A stretch of 64,000 nucleotides of DNA from Symsagittifera roscoffensis (lineage: Eukaryota; Xenacoelomorpha; Acoela; Convolutidae), in the NCBI RefSeq assembly GCF_963678635.1, contig NC_087066.1, forward strand, positions 15,545,949 to 15,609,948. Direction: 5' to 3'. Of this stretch, positions 9,831-22,710 are shown piece after piece. Numbering within the stretch: the stretch's first letter is position 1; each line of letters begins with the position of its first letter. A program made the position numbers and the translations under genes. The notes under the pieces were generated by a model, which worked only from the letters and a program-made list of their open reading frames with translations, had not been told where the DNA came from and searched no databases.

Positions 9831-12800
9831 ATTGACTGCGCTTGTTCATTTGCTGAGGTTGCTAGCAAGGTTTCCGGTTTGATGATCGTTTATATCAACC
9901 ACCTTGACGACAAATTCTTACGTTTGTTTTCATTATCATTTTTTTCTGATTCCGTCATTTGATTTTCCAATTTTAAAAATTAACTGAGAAATTTAATTTT
10001 GTAAAACTACGCATTTAAACAAGCCGGTATTTTTAGGACAATTTTACTGTATACATTGCATTGGAATGTCACAGATTCAGCTAAAATAACCAGGAAAAGT
10101 ATACACAAAATTATTTTATGTATTTTTTTGAAAAGTGAGAGAGGCGCATAACCGGAAATGATTTTTTGGTGAGAAGGAAGCTTTGCTAACTAACAAATTT
10201 GCATAATTCAAAAATTTGGTAGTTTTTCATCAAATTACCCTTCTAGTGACTCTCCTCGCTTTATCGCGTGAAACATTAAATAGTTGCCATGAGTATTTGC
10301 CATGTGAAAACACGTGAATCATGTTACTACTGTATTTTGTCAAATTGATGGTGATTTTAATAACCGTTCATTCAAAGATTTTCACAAAAACTGCCCCATT
10401 GAAGCAGGATTAGTACACGCTCTTTATTTAGGCATTAAGCTAAACTTCTTTTGTTTTTTAATATTGAAATTTTATTAAACTGCACCTTATTTAAAACAAA
10501 CCAACTGTGATCCATTTCTGAAGCCTTCTAGCTCTGGCTTTTTTTGAAAATGATGTAAAATTTCGCCTCATCGTAGTTTTTTTGCTAGCAAAATTCTCAA
10601 AAGTTGCATTTAGCGAGTTTGTTTTTGACCATCAACTCCAATTTTTTCTTTTTATGATATGGTCTATATTATTTTTTAATAAATTTTTTTTTCAAAATAA
10701 ATTTCCAAAGAAAAAATTTGGAAAAGTAATACAGGTAGGGGTTTTAATAAATATTAAATATTTCTGCGTTTAAATTGACAATTAATTAACATATCAAAAT
10801 CATGATAGAAGCGTTTTTTTAACTGGCATAGGGCATTAAAAGCATTTGCACAGTCCGCGAAGCTGTTCCACCTTACTTTAAACCAATGCTGAACAACTGT
10901 CTTGCACTCAACCGTTTCCAATAATCAGCAGTGATTATGAGGAAGATAGCAGAAAATTTTAAAATTGCAACAGAAAAATACACTCTTGTAAGCATTTATA
11001 CAATTTTCAGTCATCTTCATAATCAAGACTAGATATAACTCTACCGGCTCGATTTTGTTTTGATTACAGATCATCTTTTTATTTTCAACTAGTTTTAACA
11101 AGTTTAAAACCCGTTACCAAAGTTTGGCTTGTTTTAGCAACAACCTAATAGTAAATGCATAAACATAAAACTGTACTGTTCATTACGGCTTTTTACACAA
11201 TGAAAACCATCAACTAAAGCTATTAATTACTAAACTAAGTTGTTGCAAATCCAAAAACAAAAGCTGTTTTTTTCCGTATCAATTTGAAAATTTCTTATTG
11301 TGTGTCATTACGAGGCCAAACTGTGCATTTTGTGCATGGTAAGCGGATCCCGCTTCAAAGACGCTCCCTTTGTTCTTCTTTTAATCTTTAATTTTCTTTC
11401 ATCGTTCCGACAAAATTTTAACATGTTTAAGGACTTGGCTCTGGAATCCAGGAACACACAGACACAAAATTGTGCTCCTATCCAGTGCACAGTTTGGCCT
11501 CGTAATGAGGTCTGCATACTATAGTTATTGTCTTACCTATTTTGCCAGTAGTTTTTGATTATTCTCTTTATAAATCATATCGCAGGAAATGTCTTGTAAT
11601 TTTTTCTGTAAGCTGAAAAAAGCTATTTTTTGAATGATTTATAAAATGTGCATGTTTTCAACGGTGTTCTTAGAAATTTTGCGTTTCATCAGAAATACTA
11701 ACCCTGGACTTTTTGTCATAAGAAAACTGCCATCTTAAACTGCATTTGGTGATTTTTGCCACCTACGTTAGTTTTTACATTTTCACATGGGCCTATATAC
11801 CAAAATTTCAACTTATTGTATATGGCTAGATAATTTTTGGTTTGAAAACTTGGTAGTTGAGAAAAAAGGACTGTTTTCTCACAATTTTTTTTATCTTTAG
11901 CAAATGAAATAAAAAATAATAATTGTGTACACAAAAAAAACACGTTATTGTGTTTTTGGATTATTTGGGTGAAAACTCATCCTGGACTCCGTTATAAACA
12001 CAAAAAGTCAAATTTTGCATGCAAAATTTTTTTTCGCAAAAAATTATACTTGAGCACAAAAGCAAGTTTGCAACCAAAAAAGGATTAAAAATTCTTTGCC
12101 TCAAATTTGTGTTTTTGCTTATGAAAAAATGCATATCCTTTAGTTTTCATATATGAAAATTATATGATAAGCCTTTTTTGACCAAAATTAAAATAGTTTT
12201 TTTTTGAGAGTCAAAATGCATTCTTTCAATAATTTTTTTTTAAACTGGTGTAAAATCATCCAGAAACATCGTTAAAATAATTTTGAAGATTTTATTTTTT
12301 CTATAGCAAAATGTTTTTCATACAATTTTCATATTTGAAAATATTATGATAATCTTTTTTTTGACCAAATTTTAAATCATGTTTTTATTGAGCAGAAAGA
12401 TTCAAGAGATAGAAATAGAACAGAAGTATTTCTCTAAAAACGTTTAATACAGTTTTTAAGTTTTGTATGAAAAATGTATGCTAAGCTTTTTTCCATAGTC
12501 GCCTCAATTGAATGATAAGCTTTTTTCTTTTATGGACGTCAATCCGGGTAATCAATTGATCACGAAGTTCCACTCTTGTTACTCTTAATGATCTAAAGGT
12601 GTTTACGATTTTTTCAGGGCAAATGGAAACATTTTTTTAAATAAGCCAGTACCTCGGTAAGAAAAAGTTCAACAACTGAATTTTTTTTTGAAGTTGGTTG
12701 CATCGTTTCACAAATCAGATACATCTTCTTTCGACTTTGATAAGAAACTTGAGGAAAATAACCGAACAATGCTATCTCAACTCAGATGATGAAGATAAAT

Positions 12801-13379
12801 TACGAGTCCTAGAAGTCTTTACAAAAAAAAGTTGATTTCTTACTGACACTCAAGAAAACTTCTGATTTTGAAAAAAAAAATTTGGAATCAATTTTTAGTC
12901 AAATTTTTTTAAAGTTTTTTTCAAATAAGCATATACAATCGGGCAAAAAATGCACTCATACAAGCCTCCGTGTTGTTTTACCTGTATTATTTTTTTCGTT
13001 TACTTTTGTTTGAAATGATGTCAAATTTGGGCAAATCACAGGCTCAACAAAGACTTTATCCAAAAATCTGCTGAGAAAACAGTCTGAAAACCTTGAAAGA
13101 AAAATTAAATGAGAAAAATTGAATTTTTTTTAGATGTTTTAAAACATTAAAAAGTCGAATAGAAGCCATCAAATAGTGGAATTCGAAAAAAAAATTACAT
13201 GTTTCACTTTTTTTTCAATTTTTCTGACAACTTTTTTAAAAATTTTTTTCAGCAAAAAAAAAGTTATTTTTAGGTGATGCTATCCGAATATTTACTTTCT
13301 CACCACCAAAAACTCGTGACCTTAAATATAAACCAATAAACCAAAAATGAGGTTTCGCAAGACATTCGCCAAGGCCGTT
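9831..13379. other. AT-rich DNA, no gene recognised
   Basis: About 3.5 kb of low-complexity AT-rich DNA. The longest frames are short and unsupported. The only structured feature is the inverted-repeat element at 11306-11507. The part around 12900-13080 weakly resembles 54890-55110, pointing to an old dispersed repeat. Confidence 0.6.
11306..11507. mobile_element. MITE-like element with 22-bp perfect terminal inverted repeats
   Basis: Positions 11306-11327 (beginning CATTACGAGGCC) and 11486-11507 (ending GGCCTCGTAATG) are exact reverse complements over 22 bp and enclose about 158 bp. The interior is not self-complementary beyond the ends. No clear target duplication is visible in the flanks. 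A small non-autonomous DNA transposon is the simplest reading; a structured RNA or a chance duplication-inversion is possible. Confidence 0.6.
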
Positions 13380-13653
13380 TTTTGATTATAATTTGTCGAA
13401 TTTGATTTGAATTTAAGAAAAAGTCACCCTTGTGACCTTTTACCGGGTCGGCCACAACTTTTGTTTGAAATAAAATATGAAGTTTTCAGAAAACTTGACT
13501 TGCTCGAAGTACCAAACTCAAAACTTTCGAGCATTAAAAAATTGCAGATACCAATTTATTTGATGCGCGTGAAATGCTTAATTATGACAATATCAAAAAA
13601 TAAAAAGTAGAAGCTCAAAGTGTCATCAACGCAATATTGATAGCAGCTAATAA
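13380..13653. repeat. Diverged partial copy of the 501-bp repeat
   Basis: Shares ATTATAATTTGTCGAATTTG and TTAAGAAAAAG(T/C)CAC with the two units that follow, then AGATACCAATTTATT and GTAGAAGCTCAAA. It is more diverged and shorter than those units. It is probably the ancestral neighbour from which the array grew. Confidence 0.7.
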
Positions 13654-14154
13654 GAGTAAAGAAATCATTTTTTTTATTATAATTTGTCGAATTTGTTTTG
13701 CATTTAAGAAAAAGCCACATTTTACAGGGTGGGCCCTGGGTGTTTTTAAACTTCGGGCATTAAAAATTTGCAGATACCAATTTATTCGATGCGTGTGAAA
13801 CCAATAATTATGATAATTGCGAAAAAACAAATAGTAGAAGCTCAAAACGTCATCGACGCAATTTTGATAGCATACTACTAAGAGTAAAGAAATCATTTTT
13901 TCAGACAATAAAATCCATTTTTAGACAATATAACCGATTTTTTTGGCTCCTTATAAAATGCAATACAATCGATTATAATACAGATTTATACAGATTCTAT
14001 GCATATTTTATACAGCAAAAAATCCATTTTCTTGACTATAAAATTGACTTCTCTGAACTGTATAAAATCCCTATATTATCCATTTTAGTGTCTAATTGGG
14101 TTACATACAATCGATATTTTACTAGCAGAAAATCTGTATAAAATATATCATATA
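13654..14154. repeat. 501-bp tandem repeat, unit 1
   Basis: Begins GAGTAAAGAAATC and is followed directly by a nearly identical second unit at an offset of exactly 501 bp. One visible difference is AACAAATAG versus AACAAAAAG. The unit itself contains a T/A-rich ladder of TATAAAAT and AAAATC-type motifs. It has no coding content. Confidence 0.9.
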
Positions 14155-14654
14155 GAGTAAAGAAATCATTTTTTTTATTATAATTTGTCGAATTTGTTTT
14201 GCATTTAAGAAAAAGCCACATTTTACAGGGTGGGCCCTGGGTGTTTTTAAACTTCGGGCATTAAAAATTTGCAGATACCAATTTATTCGATGCGTGTGAA
14301 ACCAATAATTATGATAATTGCGAAAAAACAAAAAGTAGAAGCTCAAAACGTCATCGACGCAATTTTGATAGCATACTACTAAGAGTAAAGAAATCATTTT
14401 TTCAGACAATAAAATCCATTTTTAGACAATATAACCGATTTTTTTGGCTCCTTATAAAATGCAATACAATCGATTATAATACAGATTTATACAGATTCTA
14501 TGCATATTTTATACAGCAAAAAATCCATTTTCTTGACTATAAAATTGACTTCTCTGAACTGTATAAAATCCCTATATTATCCATTTTAGTGTCTAATTGG
14601 GTTACATACAATCGATATTTTACTAGCAGAAAATCTGTATAAAATATATCATAG
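14155..14654. repeat. 501-bp tandem repeat, unit 2
   Basis: Second unit of the near-perfect duplication, ending where sequence changes to TTGATTGCAATC. The near identity implies a recent event in contrast to the decayed surroundings. An assembly duplication cannot be excluded from sequence alone. Confidence 0.9.
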
Positions 14655-15030
14655 TTGATTGCAATCTTGTTTTTGCCAAAGTGTGATCCACTAAAGTCAA
14701 AATTACTAAAACAGCAACGCTCGTGAGAGGAGCATGATTTAAATTTGCTAAAAATGCTACCCACCCCTTTGCGCAAAATTTGAATGTTTCTGAAAATTTA
14801 GAAGAGTAAGACAATGAAAAAATGATTAGGATCCAGTATTTTTTTTGTGGTGACTCCAAAATAATAAGATATTTGGAAAAAAAAAGTATTATGTTTAGTC
14901 GATGAAACATTAAACTGAAAAGTGCTGTATCTCTTTGCTATAGCCATTATATGTCTGGAGCCGCACGAGCTTGCATTTATTCCATACTTCTTAGCAAAAC
15001 AAAACAACCATCTATTTTGAAGAAACAAGC
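14655..15030. repeat. Dispersed repeat, copy A
   Basis: Carries CAGCAACGCTCGTGAGAGG, GCTAAAAATGCTACC and GGAGCCGCACGAGCTTGC, all found again at about 19265-19510. The two copies share order but the second lacks a middle section. No coding sequence is recognised. Confidence 0.75.
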
Positions 15031-16464
15031 GCTTTTCTTGTTATTGATTGGACTTTCGTAACCAAAGTAACGGAATATTTTGGTTTTTTCTTCAGACAAA
15101 ATTCGACTTTTTAACTGGCCATTTAAGACGGAATGTTTTTTTATCATTCACAAAATTTTGTTGTCCTGAGCTCAAATTTGAAAAGATATTTCACTTGTGA
15201 TCCCTTTTTGCAAAGTTATGGGGGTTTAACGATTGCCAATTTGGGACAATTAACGCGCGAGATATAATTGGCGCCAAAAACGCGTAAGCAGATTTTTATT
15301 CCGTCTCAGAAACCGTTCCAAGTTGGTTAAAGGAAGCTTATTTGCCGTAATTGATTTGTTATAAGGAAGGAAAATCTATCACTTTGTACTTAATATAGCG
15401 TGTGGGGGGATGATTTTTACAAAAAAATTCAAATTAGAAAAAAATACTGTCTATTTTTTTTACAAATAATTTTTCATGTCAGTACTGCTCCTTAGACCTT
15501 AAAGGCGGTTGGAACATTCAACGCTTCGCCCTGACACGAGCTATTGGTTGAGAGGCATAAAATCACAAATGTCACAAAATCCAATTACCAGCTACCAGAG
15601 ATAAAGCAAAATTTTGGAGTAGTTTCAAAAGATTTATGTACTTAAAAATACTTTGTAATCTATTAGTTTTATAAACTGAATCAAGTGGTTGCAAAACATT
15701 TTGTGCTATTTGGACGGGAAATAGCTGCTCTTTTGAATCAATCGAGTAAGTACGATAGTTAAACTTTTGAATTTTGTACAACATTCAACATTTTGTACAA
15801 CATTTTGTGCTCAACATTTTACAAAAAAACTTGACTGTTAAAACTCTGTATTTTCCTTCAACCAAGAGATATCAAGAGATATCACATCAGTCTGAAAAAA
15901 ATAAACTAATACATACTTGGCTACGAAATCTGAGAAAAATAATTTAATTCACTCTGAAATTTGCAAGAAGTAGTGATTTATCCAATTGTTTTTCACGTCA
16001 AAGCAGCAGCCAGCTGTTCTCATGGTCTTAACTCTACTTTTTGTAGGTTTTATTTTATGTCTAACCAGTCCTCAAGTCGAAATATTTATAAATTAATAGT
16101 TTTTGATACAATTTATTAGCACGCCTGATATCATTTTCGGACCGATGTAGTCTTTCCAATTTAAATGTTATAATTTTTAATTGCTCAAAGATTGTTTGCA
16201 TGTGAGTACAAAGGATAGCGCTACACCATTTAAATCCGAATCTATTTTCTTTTTTATACAAATTTTTCTGACAAAAAATCGAAAAATTGCTGAATTTTTT
16301 TCAACTTGAAACTTTTTACATTTTATGACTTATTTAGCTCCCTGAACCTTCCCCAAACGAAATCTTTTAAAAAAAAATTTCATCTAAATCTAGATTTTAA
16401 ACATTATGTTTCTTTTTCAAACTAAATATTTGATGTTTGTTGAAATCATATTCTTAAGCTTAGT
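15031..16464. repeat. AT-rich DNA with a diverged repeat shared with 18330-18560
   Basis: Around 15583-15650 and 16200-16300 it matches 18376-18440 and 18511-18560, sharing AATTACCAGCTAC and AGGATAGCGCT. The rest shows no gene. It appears to be part of a larger duplicated block covering about 14.6-22 kb. Confidence 0.5.
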
Positions 16465-18250
16465 TTATAATAGCTTGAATCAAAACTGAAAAATAAGTTG
16501 GATCTATTATTTTATTTTCGACAAAGAGTGTTCACAATAATTAATTCAAACCAAATAAATGCAGGAAATTTTCAAACTACGAATGCTGATTTGATTTTCT
16601 GCTGAAATGATATTGTGCAACAGATTTTGCGAAAAATGGGCCTGAAACTTTACCCCAAAACGGATAAATATTGGCTTTTTAATCAAATGAACCAGAACAA
16701 TCTAGTCAATTACTGATAAAGGTGGATCAAATTGAGCGTTCTACTTAATTCAACAAACTTTAAGAAGAGCATAACCCCCAGAACACTGTACAATTTAGTT
16801 TATGTTTGTTTGATAGACAAAAATTACCGTTTCTCAGAACACCGATTGTCTATTTAAAAACAAATTATTAGAATTTGCAGAATGAATTGCGCCATAACAA
16901 TCTGTGCAAGTTTTGTGTTGATTAGGTTTTAATAAAAATCAACCCAATTTGACAAAAAAAATAGATTTAAAGTTTATTGCATTTTGTCCAATAATTTAGT
17001 TTAGCGCTGTTTCCTCAACTAAATCAAATCCATATTAAAAATCAAATTTCAGATACCTTAGGTGATAAACTCACATTTCAAAGTTTCAAAATATTTGAAA
17101 ATAGTTTTTTCATCAATTATTTTCATCTTTTCCCCTGTATAAAAGGCTACTTGAGGACAATCGATCTGATACAAGTCGCTCTGACACAAGTCGCTCTGAC
17201 ACAAATTTTTTTGTTATTTCTTATCTTGTTTTTTTTTTGGCTTCTGGTTTTATGAAGTCTTGGGAATTTCATGATTTTCAGATTCTTGCTTGCTTATTTG
17301 TGAAAACAATTGAAAACTTGATGTCTGTTTTACTAAGACAAAAGGTGAGATGAAAGTCTGGTCGACAAACTAAGGAGGTTTATTGAATTATTCAGAACTA
17401 TGGATATTGGTCAACATCCAGAGATGTAAGTCAACTATTACATATCTCCACTTTTTGTTGGCCAGACTTTCATCTGACCCTTTAACTTATTGAAACACCC
17501 ATCATTACTTCTGTTGTTTTATTTTAACTTTAAATTTGTATCAAGTAGTGTGGTAAACGATCGCTTAGATGGTGATCTTGCTTGCGCTAATAAATACTGC
17601 CGTTTGGACAGTTCTCCCAACATGTGCGTGTTACTTAAAAAAATATGTCCATTCTGGAAACAATGACGTTCTCAACGCTGGAAGTGAATATAAACAACAA
17701 AACATAAAAAAAAAGACTTTGATTTTTCTTCTAACAGCTTTTACAAAATTTTTAATCACAAAATGGAAAAAATGGGTAAGGTTAACTTGTTTTATTAAAA
17801 TTTTATACTGAGTAAAGCAAAAAAAATAGAATTTTTTTGCAATTTAGTGAGTTTGCCCTCGGCGCCTACAATCAATGCTAAATAATAATGCACCATGCTC
17901 ACAATTTCAGGAAATAAGTTTCAGCTAAGACCATAAGGAGTTTTTTTTTCCAAAAAGAAAAAAGAATAATGTTCAACATAGATGAACAAAAGGAACAATT
18001 TAAAAGTTTTGGCAATCTTGTGTTGAAATGAGCAACTTCAACGGTACATTTGAGCAGCAAATTATCCTCACTGAAGGAGAAATCATATTAAGAATAAACA
18101 GCTGTAATTTTCAAGCTTCGTTTACAAGCTGCAGAATATTTAGGAGGAACGAGATAACTTACCGTTAAAAAAATCTCCAGGGCCAAAAGGATTTAAGGCT
18201 TTTCGAGTCGATATCTTTAAGATGGCATAAAATCGTATAAGACCAACCAT
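16465..18250. repeat. Large diverged tandem repeat, copy 1
   Basis: Shared landmarks with the copies beginning near 18778 and 19560 are TTTATAATAGCTTGAA at the start, ACAAGTCGCT, AACTAAGGAGGTTTAT, GTGTGGTAAA(C/A)GATCGCTTAG, ACCATAAGGA and finally AATCTCCAGGGCC. The last of these encodes a LINE reverse-transcriptase finger motif. The copies are clearly diverged, so the duplication is old. Confidence 0.75.
18163..18235 (+). pseudogene. LINE reverse-transcriptase finger fragment
   Basis: Reads LPLKKSPGPKGF followed by FRVDIFKMA and a stop. SPGP-G(F/I) is the conserved region just after the start of the RT domain in many non-LTR retrotransposons. Only the finger is present; no catalytic motif follows. 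It belongs to the end of the large tandem repeat copy 1. Confidence 0.65.
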
Positions 18251-18329
18251 CTGTTTGGAGCAAACGAGCGCAGCAAAAACTTCAAATTTTTTATTAATCA
18301 GCCGGGATTTGCAATTAAAATTCCATTTA

Positions 18330-18560
18330 CCAGCTACTGGTTGAGAGACAGAAAATCACAAATGTCACAAATTTCCAATTACCAGCTACTGGAGAAAAGG
18401 CAAAACCTTGGAGTATTTTCGAACGATTTATGTACTTATCATTTTCGAACTTATGTGATCTTTCCATTTTTATAGGCTATGATTTTCTGATTGCTTGTTT
18501 TTTGTTTCTGTGTGAGTACCTAGGATAGCGCTCAAACATTTAAATCCAACTCCATTTTCT
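18330..18560. repeat. Diverged repeat shared with 15.6-16.3 kb
   Basis: Contains two AATTCCATTTACCAGCTACTGG / TTTCCAATTACCAGCTACTGG-like segments and TGTGAGTACCTAGGATAGCG, matching the left block. It marks the junction between duplicated units. Confidence 0.6.
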
Positions 18561-18777
18561 GTTTTTTTTTAAACAATTTTTTTGATCAAAACATCAAAAA
18601 ACGCTCACTTTTTTAGTGGTAATTTTTTTAACATTTTATGATATGATTATTTCCCTGATATTTCCCCAACCGGCAAATTTTTCAAATTAAAAGTTCTCAT
18701 AAATTTGGATTCTTAAACCTATAATTCAAGAAGTGCTTACACTAACTGTTGTTAAAATATTTATTTTTTCATGGAAA

Positions 18778-19510
18778 ATTTATAATAGCTTGAAGCATAA
18801 AATGGAAAATAATTGGGAGCTTGACTCCAGGTTGACTATTTTTTTTTCGATTGTGCTTGACTCCAGGTAAAAATCGGTGAAGACAAGGCATATATTAACT
18901 AATTGTCGGCCAAATTTTCATCCAACCCCTCAACTTATTAAAACACTCATCATTACGTTTGTTGTTTCAACTTGAATCTTTTAAAAATAAGTGTGGTAAA
19001 AGATCGCTTAGTTAATGATCTTGCTTGCATTATTAATTTTTGCTTTTTGGACAGTTTTCCACACATATGCGTATGAAAAAAAATCTGTCGATTCTGAAAA
19101 CAATAAACGTCTCAACTCTGGAAATCTAAATACACAATAAAACGATAACGAGCAAATTGATTGTGTCTTCTAACAGCTTGCTTTACCCAGGAAAAAAAAC
19201 ATATTTGATCTAATTGGGTTACATGCAATCGACTTTTTACTAGCAGAAAATCTGTATAAAAATCGGTTATAATTGATTGCAATCTTAATTTTGCCAAAAC
19301 GTGATCCACCAAAGACAAAGTGACTAGAACAGCAACGCTCGTGAGAGGAGCATGATTTAAATTTGCTAAAAATGCTACCACCTCCTTGCGCTTACTGAAA
19401 AGTGCTGTATCTTATTGCTATAGTCATTATATATCTGGAGCCGCACGAGCTTGCCCTCATTCCATCCTTCTTAGCAAAACAGAAAAATTATCTGTTTCGA
19501 ATGAACAAAA
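18778..19510. repeat. Large tandem repeat, internally deleted copy 2
   Basis: Starts with the TTTATAATAGCTTGAA landmark and reaches GTGTGGTAAAAGATCGCTTAG after only about 210 bp, against about 1.1 kb in copy 1. A large internal deletion is implied. It then runs into the dispersed repeat shared with 14655-15030 (CAGCAACGCTCGTGAGAGG at about 19332). GCTTGACTCCAGGT recurs at about 18820, 18855 and 19740. Confidence 0.65.
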
Positions 19511-19559
19511 GCATTTCTTGTTAATGTTCCAAATATCGTAACGAACTTAACGGAAATTT

Positions 19560-21530
19560 TTATAATAGCTTGAATCATGACTGGAGAATAATTGGGAGCT
19601 GTCATTTTAACTTCGACAAGGAATGTACTCAATTTTTATTTCAAACTTGCTTCTGGTTGTCGAGTATACAGTGCTGATTTAAATGTTTTGGACAAAACGC
19701 AACAAACTTGAAACAGAAACCTGTTTTTTTTTATTGTGCTTGACTCCAGGTTAAAATCGGTGAAGACAAAGCTTGCCTAGATTTTTAGTTGAAGTGAAAT
19801 CATGCAACCGACTTTGAAAAAAATGTGCCAAAAATCTGCTCAACTGTTGCCAATAATGATCCCAAAACGGATCATTATTGGCTTTTGAATCAAGCCAAAT
19901 CTGAGCACGAATTATTTAGTCAAATACTGACACAAAAATAGCAGTTTCTAATAATCAGAACACTGATTGTTTATTTAAAAACATTCAATGAGCTTCTTTC
20001 AATTTTGTCTTAAAGGTTGTTGGGCTCCGTAAGAAACTCAATTAGGAAAATTCATGTCGGTGATTGGTGATTGACCTAATAATTTTGGCGTACTTTTTGT
20101 TTAACTAGAAAAAACTAAAAGTAATCTGTTTCTGGGATGAAAATTTGAGACCAGATTTTGCAAAATGAATTGAGCCATAACAATATTGCAAACGTTCTAT
20201 GCAAGTCTTGTATTAACTACTTTTCAATTAAAGTCAACCCAATTTGTGAAAAAAGTTTGAATATTCGACATTTTTGCATTTAGTCCGGAAAATTAAACTT
20301 AGCGCTGCTTCTCCAAGTTAATCAAATCCATATTTAAGTAAATTTCAGATACGTTAAGCAAAGAATTCACATTTCAAAAATTAAAATTTTTGAAAATTAT
20401 TTTTTTTTCATCAACTGTTTTCATATTTTTCCTGCATGAAAGGCCATTTGAGGGTAATCGCCCTGAAACAAGTCGCTTTGATACAAGTCTTTTTGTTATT
20501 TTTATTATGTTTTTGGTTTTTTTTTTCGGCTTAGGCAGTATGAAGTCTTGAGCATTTTATGACTTTGAGATTCTTGCCTACTTATTTGTGAAACAATTGA
20601 AAGACTGTTGTCTGTTTTATTAAGTCAAAAGGTCAGATGGAAGTCTGGTCGTCAAACTAAGGAGGTTTATAAAATTATTTAGCACTATGGATATTGATCA
20701 ACATCCAGAGATGAAAATCATTTATTACATATCTACATATCTCCCTTAATTGTCGGCCATAATTTCATCTAACCCCTCAACTTATTGTAACATTTATCAT
20801 TACGTCTGTTGTTTCAACTTCAATCTTTTAAAAATAAGTGTGGTAAAAGATCGCTTAGTTAATGATCTTGCTTGCGTTAATAAATTTTGTTTTTTGGACA
20901 GTTTTCTCAACAAGTGCATATGAAAAAAATCGGTTGATTCTGAGAACAATGAACGTCTCAACGCTGGAAATAAAAATACCCAACAAAACGATAAAGAGCA
21001 AATTATTTGTATCTTCTAACATCTTGCTTTACCATTGAAAATATAAAGTTTGATGGAACAAATTGTTAGATTAACTTGTTTTATCAGACTTTTATAATGA
21101 GTATAACGAAAAAAAAATCAAAAAATTTAGTTGCGATTTAGTGAAGTTACCCTCAACGCTCACAATCAATGCTAAAGGATAATGCACTATGCTCAAAAAT
21201 TCAGGAAATTGTTTTGGCTTCAACCATAAGGATTTTTTCTTTTTCATCTAGGAAAATGAATCATATTCAACACAGAAGAACTACATGAATGTTAAAAAAA
21301 TTAAACATGATAATGTTTTGGCAATGGTGTGTTGAAAAAAAAAACAGTTTAAACGGTATACTCGAGCAGCAAATGAACCTCACAGAAGGAGAAACCGAAT
21401 GAAGAAGAAAACAAATGTAGTTTGTAAACTTCTTTTACGAGCTGGAGAAAAGTAACGAGGAAATAAATAGTTTACCATTAAAAGAATCTCCAGGGCCGAG
21501 AGGATTTAGGCTTGTTGACTCAAACCAAAC
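19560..21530. repeat. Large diverged tandem repeat, copy 3
   Basis: Same landmark order as copy 1 over about 2 kb. It continues directly into LINE RT sequence, which copy 1 lacks beyond the finger motif. The repeat is therefore probably built on a LINE body plus its upstream region. Confidence 0.75.
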
Positions 21531-22010
21531 AAACTTGATATCACAACATCATTGCTTCTCCTAAAAAACGAGGTACAATGCAGAACCATTTTCCATCATT
21601 CCCTTTCAAAAATCCATTATATCATTTGTCTTCAAAAAATGTAAAACCATTTTGCATCAGAATACAGGCAAATTTGTGTGAAAAACACGCTATCAAATGT
21701 TTTTGAACGCTTGGTTGCAAAAAAAGGAATACCAATTCGGGTTTCAGAAAAACGAACCCTGTGGTTATTTTTTATACATCTTCCTACAACTTTTGGTTTC
21801 AATTCTCTTGAAGTCTTTTTGAGAAAATTGAAAAGCTTGTTTCTTCAAAGATGCATCAATTTTTCTCAAAACTGTTTTGAGAAAGCAAGCGCAGTGTCCA
21901 GAACTTCACAATCAGTATTTTAACTGGGAAATACTTTATTTTTGCGTACCAAAAGGTAGTGTTTCGGGATCATTTGTTTCCATTCTATTTTGCTTTGATT
22001 TTGGAAACGA
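21370..22010 (+). pseudogene. LINE reverse-transcriptase remnant
   Basis: Non-LTR RT pieces in order: LPLKESPGPRGF (about 21470), WLQKKEYQFGFQKNEP (about 21715-21760, matching the conserved QFGFR motif), and CVPKGSVSGSFVSILFCFDF (about 21935-21995, matching GVPQGS-L-P-LF). The catalytic FADD segment is not seen. Frameshifts and stops separate the pieces. This copy is unrelated at sequence level to the better preserved LINE at 31431-32732, which has GVPQGSILGPLLF. Confidence 0.7.
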
Positions 22011-22710
22011 AAATCAATATTCTGCGTCAGAATCATAGTACCGTTAGAAACAAAAACATGCTTTTAAAATGTTACTTTTGTCTGTTTTATTAGTTTGTTC
22101 AACATTTTTAATAGCTATAATTTAAATTAACAGATTGAACAGACCATTTGAATGGGTCTGAATAAAAAAAATGCAAATGAACTATTTTTGCAGAGAGTTT
22201 TTTTCTGTTAGAGATCTACTTCTCGAGCCAGAAGTCGAACCATTCATTATCCAAAATAGCCGTAGTAGAAAGTTCGATGTGGTAGAACTTTCAGACAGAC
22301 AAAATTTGTAGGGCTTAAATCTATAACAGAGTAGATTTGAAAATAAACAAACGTATAACATACACATCGGAAAAAAAACAAATTTAAGGAAAAAGTCTGT
22401 AGTATATACTGATTTTGATAAATGTAGCAAGTTAAAGTTAAAATTCTCAACAATTATTTCCAAAACATAAACGAAAAAGTTGCCATTGGTAGATCAATTT
22501 TTTATAATTATTATTGTATTTTGTAGATATAAATTTATTCTTTCTTAAACTAAGTTTGTATATTTGTAAAGTAGTATTTGATAGTTTTTGTTTTTTTTAC
22601 ATTATTTTCAATGCTGTAGCAGCATGTATGTGTAACCAAGCGTTAATTTGATTCTCCATCTTTTTCTGATAAACGTATGTTAATCTGATCAACCCTACGT
22701 TATTTTGTAG
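22011..22710. other. AT-rich DNA preceding the lectin exon
   Basis: No gene recognised. It must hold, or be, part of an intron, because the exon starting at 22711 has a phase that needs one base from an upstream exon. I could not find that exon, which should carry the signal peptide. The TTATTTTGTAG just before 22711 is the acceptor. Confidence 0.5.

Noticed and set aside
9831-13379. Possible host exons in the AT-rich interval
   Set aside because: No frame with protein-like composition flanked by plausible splice sites was found.
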